Shown here piece after piece: positions 6,527-9,653 of a stretch of 9,653 bases of DNA. The position numbers and the translations under genes were made by a program. The stretch lies in NCBI GenBank assembly GCA_003157575.1, contig PMKA01000114.1, positions 1 through 9,653 of the forward strand, given 5' to 3'. A model generated the notes under the pieces. The model made no database searches and was not told where the DNA came from. It saw only the letters and a list, made by a program, of their open reading frames with translations. Source of the stretch: Opitutia bacterium. Lineage in GTDB: Bacteria > Verrucomicrobiota > Verrucomicrobiia > Opitutales > Opitutaceae. Numbering within the stretch: position 1 is the first letter of the stretch; each line of letters starts with the position of its first letter.

Positions 6527-7294
6527 TCAGGTTACACCACCGACGCAACGGATCAAATGACGGATCTCATCATCCACCTCCGCCGGGTTCATCACGGTCC
6601 TTGCCACATCCGCGCGAAGCTGGTCCCGGAAGCTCCGACGCAGCCGGTGAACAGCGACTTTCACCGCACCTTCGGCAATTCCGAGCCGGTTCGCGATCTC
6701 TGAATAAGGACCGGGATCTTTTCCGCCCCAGACCACACTCTTCAACTCGTCGAACACCGCCGCCTTTCCGGCCGCGGAATACTCCCGTCGGACGACGCCC
6801 AGCGACTGCTCGATCAGGCGCAGCGCCCATTGCCGGTCGAAATTCGCCTCCGGCGTCTCCGCCGCGGTAGGTTCGGCGCTCAGGTGACCTTCGGCGTCCC
6901 GGATCGCATCGATCGAGACGACCTCATTGCCGCCGCCGCGTTTCAGGCTGGCCGCGCGCGACCGCTGGTGGGAATGGAAGTTCTGGAACGCCGCGAGAAG
7001 AAACGTCCGGAACCTGCCGCGCGTTGCGTCGGCGCGGGCGATTGCGTCCCGTGCAAGCAGGTCCGCGAAAAACCCCTGGGTGAGATCCTCTGCGTCGTGC
7101 GGCGCCAGGCCGCCGCGGCGCGCGAAACTGTAAATTGGATACCAATAAATCCGGCAAAGCTCCTCCAATGCCGCCTGGCCTTCAGCGGTGCCGGCATCGG
7201 CGGCACAAACGACCATGCTCCAGTGAGTCGTTGCAAATGCCGCCTGGGGGCGAGCGGGTCCGGGAGAGGCATTTTGGAAGCCTTGGGGGCTCAT
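6527..7294 (-). CDS. ECF-type RNA polymerase sigma factor of the Ser/Thr-kinase-linked group
   Basis: The protein has 255 residues, longer than most ECF factors (about 180-200), matching the STK-associated ECF groups. Residues 21-28 (ATTHWSMV) are the distinctive N-terminal motif of this group. Region 2 spans about 39-123 (ALEELCRIYWYPIYSFARR, then DAEDLTQGFFADLL and TRGRFRTFLLAAF). A linker with TPEANFDRQWALRLIEQ follows. Region 4 is at about 195-233, with the helix-turn-helix YSEIANRLGIAEGAVKVAVH and HRLRRSFRDQL. The C-terminal tail (DPAEVDDE-type, NPAEVDDEIRHL at 236-247) is also typical. The ATG at 7294 has a good Shine-Dalgarno (GGGAGG at 7302-7307, 7 nt away). No anti-sigma gene is adjacent; these groups are thought to be controlled through the neighbouring kinase, whose gene follows by 43 bp. 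Confidence 0.95.
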   Translation of the reverse strand: MSPQGFQNASPGPARPQAAFATTHWSMVVCAADAGTAEGQAALEELCRIYWYPIYSFARRGGLAPHDAEDLTQGFFADLLARDAIARADATRGRFRTFLLAAFQNFHSHQRSRAASLKRGGGNEVVSIDAIRDAEGHLSAEPTAAETPEANFDRQWALRLIEQSLGVVRREYSAAGKAAVFDELKSVVWGGKDPGPYSEIANRLGIAEGAVKVAVHRLRRSFRDQLRADVARTVMNPAEVDDEIRHLIRCVGGVT

Positions 7295-7372
7295 TTCGCT
7301 GCCTCCCTATCCTGCAATCATGCCCTGACGCAAGCACTGGATCAAACGGAGCATGGAAAACGAGGCAATGAC

Positions 7373-7387
7373 TCCGGAGGCTCCGGA
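7373..7387. promoter_or_regulatory. Perfect 15-bp dyad in the divergent sigma/kelch intergenic region
   Basis: TCCGGAGGCTCCGGA is a perfect 7-1-7 palindrome, 79 bp upstream of the sigma ATG and 126 bp upstream of the kelch ATG. With only one central base it is better suited to binding a dimeric protein than to forming an RNA hairpin. Its position between divergent genes suits an operator acting on one or both. GC-rich palindromes of this size do occur by chance in such genomes. The rest of 7295-7512 shows no gene and no -35/-10 pair I would defend. Confidence 0.35.
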
Positions 7388-7512
7388 AAAGAAGAGGCGG
7401 CGTGTGGACGGAGCCTTTGACCGCAGGACGCACCGTCAGGTTGGCGCGAAGAACGCCTGCCGGCCGTAACCTTCGTCCGAAATCTCGTTAGTACACGGTA
7501 CCAGACTGTCCG

Positions 7513-8712
7513 ATGAACTACCAACTATCTTCAATCCTCGATGTCTTTCGAAAGCCCTCGCAAGATCTGGGCTGTGTCAGCGAGCCGCCGGCGGAAATCA
7601 AGGGTCGGCGCAGACATCTGACCGCCCCCGGGGCGATTGCAGGCGCTTTGCTTGAGGCAGGCGCTTGGTCCGAAACCGGGTGGATGGGACCGGCGCGTTG
7701 GGGACACCGCGCGACCTTGCTGGCAAACGGAAAGGTCCTCATCACGGGGTTTTACTCAAGAATAGCAAAGATCTACGATCCGGCCTCGAGCGAGTTCAGA
7801 CTGGTCGGCCCGATGGTGCGCCAACATGGCGTTTATTCGACCGCCACACGATTGAATGACGGGCGGGTCCTGATCGTCGGGGGCTCCGATGCGCCACACT
7901 CGACTGAAATCTTCGATCCTGAAAGTGAGCAGTTTAGCGCGCTGTACAGTCTGCGTTTCCCGCGCTCCGCCCATTCCGCCACGTTGATGGCCGACGGACG
8001 CGTGCTTGTCGCCGGTGGAGAAGTCGGACCGAATAACGCCGGTCTGGCATATGCCGAGGTTTTTGACCCTGTGACCGGGTGGTTCAAGACGGTCGGTGCG
8101 CTGGCGGAACGGCGAACGAGTCATGGCGCAGTGCTGTTGCAGGACGGCAGGGTTCTCTTGGTTGGAGGGGAGCATATCCGGCCGGACGGAAAGCCCGGGG
8201 ATTTGAGGACGGCGGAGCTTTTCCATCCGGTCAGCGGCGGATTCGAGGCAACGGGCAGGATGAATTTCGCGCATGAGAACCTCTGGTGCACCGAACCCCA
8301 GGTTCTCGACGACGGAAGTGTGCTTATCGTCGGAGGCGCGTCCGCCCGTTGCGCAGAGCTGTACGACCCCTTGAGCGGCAGGTTCAGCCCGACCGGCAGA
8401 CTTCTGACGAGCCGGAGTGCGGCGACGGTGGCAAAACTGCCGGACGGCCGGGTATTGGTGTGCGGCGGCTACTCAATCAGCGAGAACGGGGTGGCCGCGA
8501 CTCTGGACACGTCCGAATTCTACGATCCGGCGTCCAACGATTTCTCGCCTGCGGCATCGATGCGCGAAGGACGGCAGCAGCATACGATGACCGTTCTCCC
8601 AGGAGGCCGCGTTCTGGTAACCGGTGGCTGGGATTCCGCGGCGGAGCGTGACCTCGCGTCGGCGGAAGTGCTGTGGTGCGCACCGGCGGAGGTTGGCGAA
8701 CAGGCGAGTTAG
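7513..8712 (+). CDS. Kelch-repeat beta-propeller protein
   Basis: The protein has 399 residues and seven kelch-type repeats: each has a conserved DGRVLxxGG strand (NGKVLITGF at 72-80, then DGRVL or related at 116, 161, 211, 267, 311 and 364) followed by a YDP/FDP-x-S/T-x-x-F segment (IYDPASSEF, IFDPESEQF, VFDPVTGWF, LFHPVSGGF, LYDPLSGRF, FYDPASNDF). The seventh repeat lacks its last strand, and residues 49-58 (AGAWSETGWM) would supply it, giving a closed seven-bladed propeller by 'Velcro' pairing. Residues 1-45 look unstructured and are not a signal peptide, so the protein is either cytoplasmic or the true start is elsewhere. The ATG at 7513 lacks a clear Shine-Dalgarno. No catalytic residues of galactose oxidase are apparent, so a binding or scaffold role is likelier. 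It is divergent from the sigma/kinase pair and may belong to its regulon (inference). Confidence 0.9.
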   Translation: MNYQLSSILDVFRKPSQDLGCVSEPPAEIKGRRRHLTAPGAIAGALLEAGAWSETGWMGPARWGHRATLLANGKVLITGFYSRIAKIYDPASSEFRLVGPMVRQHGVYSTATRLNDGRVLIVGGSDAPHSTEIFDPESEQFSALYSLRFPRSAHSATLMADGRVLVAGGEVGPNNAGLAYAEVFDPVTGWFKTVGALAERRTSHGAVLLQDGRVLLVGGEHIRPDGKPGDLRTAELFHPVSGGFEATGRMNFAHENLWCTEPQVLDDGSVLIVGGASARCAELYDPLSGRFSPTGRLLTSRSAATVAKLPDGRVLVCGGYSISENGVAATLDTSEFYDPASNDFSPAASMREGRQQHTMTVLPGGRVLVTGGWDSAAERDLASAEVLWCAPAEVGEQAS

Positions 8713-8783
8713 ATGAGCACTGCCCGCGCCATGCCGCTTCCAATATCCATTCCTGAGCGTTGGGAGGGATAGTGCTCCAAAGC

Positions 8784-8823
8784 GACTCGGCCTTAGAGCT
8801 GAGCTCTTTCGCGCTCACGGTAC
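8784..8823 (+). repeat. Dispersed repeat, copy 2 (matches 3057-3095)
   Basis: This is the second copy of the element at 3057-3095, in the same orientation. It contains a perfect 13-bp palindrome, AGAGCTGAGCTCT, at 8795-8807, followed by TTCGCGCTCACGGTACT. The palindrome is degraded in copy 1, so this copy looks closer to the intact element. It lies in the 239-bp gap 8713-8951 between the kelch gene and the convergent gene; I see no gene there. Confidence 0.6.
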
Positions 8824-8935
8824 TACCCTTGGTCGGTCAGCCGCCCGTCAATGTCCAGCGATCCCGGACTGCGGCAAAACGGAAACACTCACGGCCGTTG
8901 TCGATGGCGGTCGCATGGTGTTGGTCATTTCTTTG

Positions 8936-8981
8936 ACCGTTTTCACGGTGATCAAATGGGCCGTGTGGTGATGGCCCGTTT
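8936..8981. terminator. Possible stem-loops at the 3' end of the 8952-9479 gene
   Basis: Two adjacent hairpins overlap the stop codon of the minus-strand gene. The first pairs 8954-8962 with 8973-8981 (9 bp with one G-T pair, 10-nt loop), within the last codons. The second is ACCGT-GAAA-ACGGT on the minus strand (8936-8949), just after the stop, with a GNRA-type tetraloop. Neither is followed by a proper T-run, so this could be a weak or factor-assisted terminator or an mRNA-end stabiliser. It lies between convergent genes, where it could serve either strand. Confidence 0.3.
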
Positions 8982-9479
8982 GGGCTTCCCAGACCATTCC
9001 CAATTCACCGCCTCCCAGTAGATGTGGCCATCGAGTTCGTCCTTCGAAAGGCATTGGCTCGCACCCGGCACGATTTCCGCTAACGGCCGCTTCATCTCCG
9101 GCTGGTTTAGATCTATGATCGTGACTTCAGCCAGATTGCTTCCTTCCCAGTCGGTCAACGCGATCAGATCATTCCTGTCGTTCCAGAGCACCTCGCACCA
9201 ACGGCCCGTCACATAGAGCGGCTTCCCGATGAACTCCTTGGCCAAGGATACCGCCAGAGAATGTTCCGGCCAGCCTCCGGCATCTCTCCTCGATCGGCAG
9301 GTGATTCTCCACTTGTGATTCGGAGACTCATACGACGCAAACTCAGGGAACGACGCGCGCAAGTCTGGATGTCCGTAGGAGGTGACCTCCGGAATCGCAA
9401 GGCCGTTGCCCCAGGCGACAACGACCAACGCCTGGATCGCAAACCAGCCTATGAGTGCCAGATGCCGCAGCTTCACCAC
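8952..9479 (-). CDS. Hypothetical membrane-anchored or secreted protein
   Basis: I do not recognise the family. I prefer the GTG at 9479 (175 residues) because AGAGG at 9485-9489 lies 5 nt upstream and the product then starts with a compact signal sequence: VVKLRH followed by a hydrophobic stretch (LALIGWFAIQALVVVAW) and NGLA. Alternatives in frame are the GTG at 9476 and the ATG at 9497; a longer version from 9563 would overlap the upstream gene by 41 bp and is unlikely. The mature part holds a possible disulphide-capable set of Cys residues (one in RITCRSR, one in RWCEVLW, one in SQCLSKDE) and reads like a mixed alpha/beta domain (IALTDWEG, LAEVTIIDLNQPE). No catalytic motif is clear. The upstream gene ends 43 bp before the start, suggesting co-transcription. 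Confidence 0.7.
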   Translation of the reverse strand: MVKLRHLALIGWFAIQALVVVAWGNGLAIPEVTSYGHPDLRASFPEFASYESPNHKWRITCRSRRDAGGWPEHSLAVSLAKEFIGKPLYVTGRWCEVLWNDRNDLIALTDWEGSNLAEVTIIDLNQPEMKRPLAEIVPGASQCLSKDELDGHIYWEAVNWEWSGKPKRAITTRPI

Positions 9480-9522
9480 ATTTGCCTCTTTGATCATCTC
9501 CAATTCGTCTTCGATCCCGCCG

Positions 9523-9653
9523 TCACGGAAGCTCCGGCCCCAAGAACGCCTCCGCCGCGCCATAGTCGGTCTTGCGAACGATCCAATAGGACATCATCTC
9601 CGGACGTTCCTGCTGATACTTCCCCAGGATCTTCGACAGCTTCGTGTACGGCT
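9523..9653 (-). CDS. 3' end of an unrecognised gene (last 42 codons)
   Basis: An open minus-strand frame enters from the right edge and ends at a TGA at 9523-9525. Visible residues start PYTKLSKILGKYQQERPE, then MMSYWIVRKTDYGAAEAFLG, ending in PELP. The composition is protein-like and the stop sits at a natural distance upstream of the next gene's ribosome binding site, which supports this frame over the overlapping one. Too little is visible to name a family. Confidence 0.6.
   Translation of the reverse strand, partial: PYTKLSKILGKYQQERPEMMSYWIVRKTDYGAAEAFLGPELP

Noticed and set aside
8848..9054. Minus-strand 68-codon frame overlapping the end of the 8952-9479 gene
   Set aside because: Overlaps in another frame and has no independent start signal; it could only matter if the 8952-9479 gene were frameshifted near its end, for which I see no evidence.

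Overview
The window is GC-rich and gene-dense, and nearly all of it is coded on the minus strand. The gene content suggests a soil or freshwater Verrucomicrobiota, most likely Opitutales-like; Acidobacteriota is the main alternative. Three things point there: a PadR regulator followed by an 'acidobacterial duplicated orphan permease' (ADOP/MacB-like), an ECF sigma factor next to a zinc-ribbon/Ser-Thr kinase/TPR protein, and several REP-like palindromes between genes. The assignment is inference from family knowledge; no rRNA or other marker gene is present.

Layout from left to right. (1) 1-1896, minus: a PadR-type repressor gene and, 27 bp downstream, an ADOP-family ABC permease that runs off the left edge. 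(2) 1906-3212: a decayed stretch with two gene remnants. One is a secreted alpha/beta-hydrolase (esterase-like) gene that lost its middle and also carries a nonsense codon. The other is a 44-codon remnant of the winged-helix N-terminus of an Mrr-type restriction-like protein that still has a good ribosome binding site. An imperfect long inverted repeat and one copy of a dispersed repeat lie just upstream of these. (3) 3213-3713, minus: an unrecognised 166-residue protein. (4) 3775-3834: a perfect 25-bp inverted repeat made of two opposed REP-like hairpins. (5) 3895-7294, minus: an operon-like pair of an STK-linked ECF sigma factor and a transmembrane Ser/Thr kinase with an N-terminal zinc ribbon and a C-terminal TPR-like sensor region. 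(6) 7513-8712, plus: a divergent kelch-repeat beta-propeller protein, separated from the sigma gene by 218 bp that contain a perfect 15-bp dyad. (7) 8713-8951: a second copy of the dispersed repeat. (8) 8952-9653, minus: an unrecognised small membrane-anchored or secreted protein and the 3' end of an unrecognised upstream gene.

Functionally, two regulatory cassettes frame the window: PadR controlling an ADOP exporter, and ECF sigma plus kinase, probably a phosphorylation-controlled transcription switch. The kelch gene, opposite the sigma gene, is a plausible but unproven target. I see no phage, CRISPR array, tRNA, rRNA or complete insertion sequence. I do not see a convincing new multi-gene system. 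The most interesting items are the two gene fossils, the repeat families, and the sigma/kinase/kelch arrangement.
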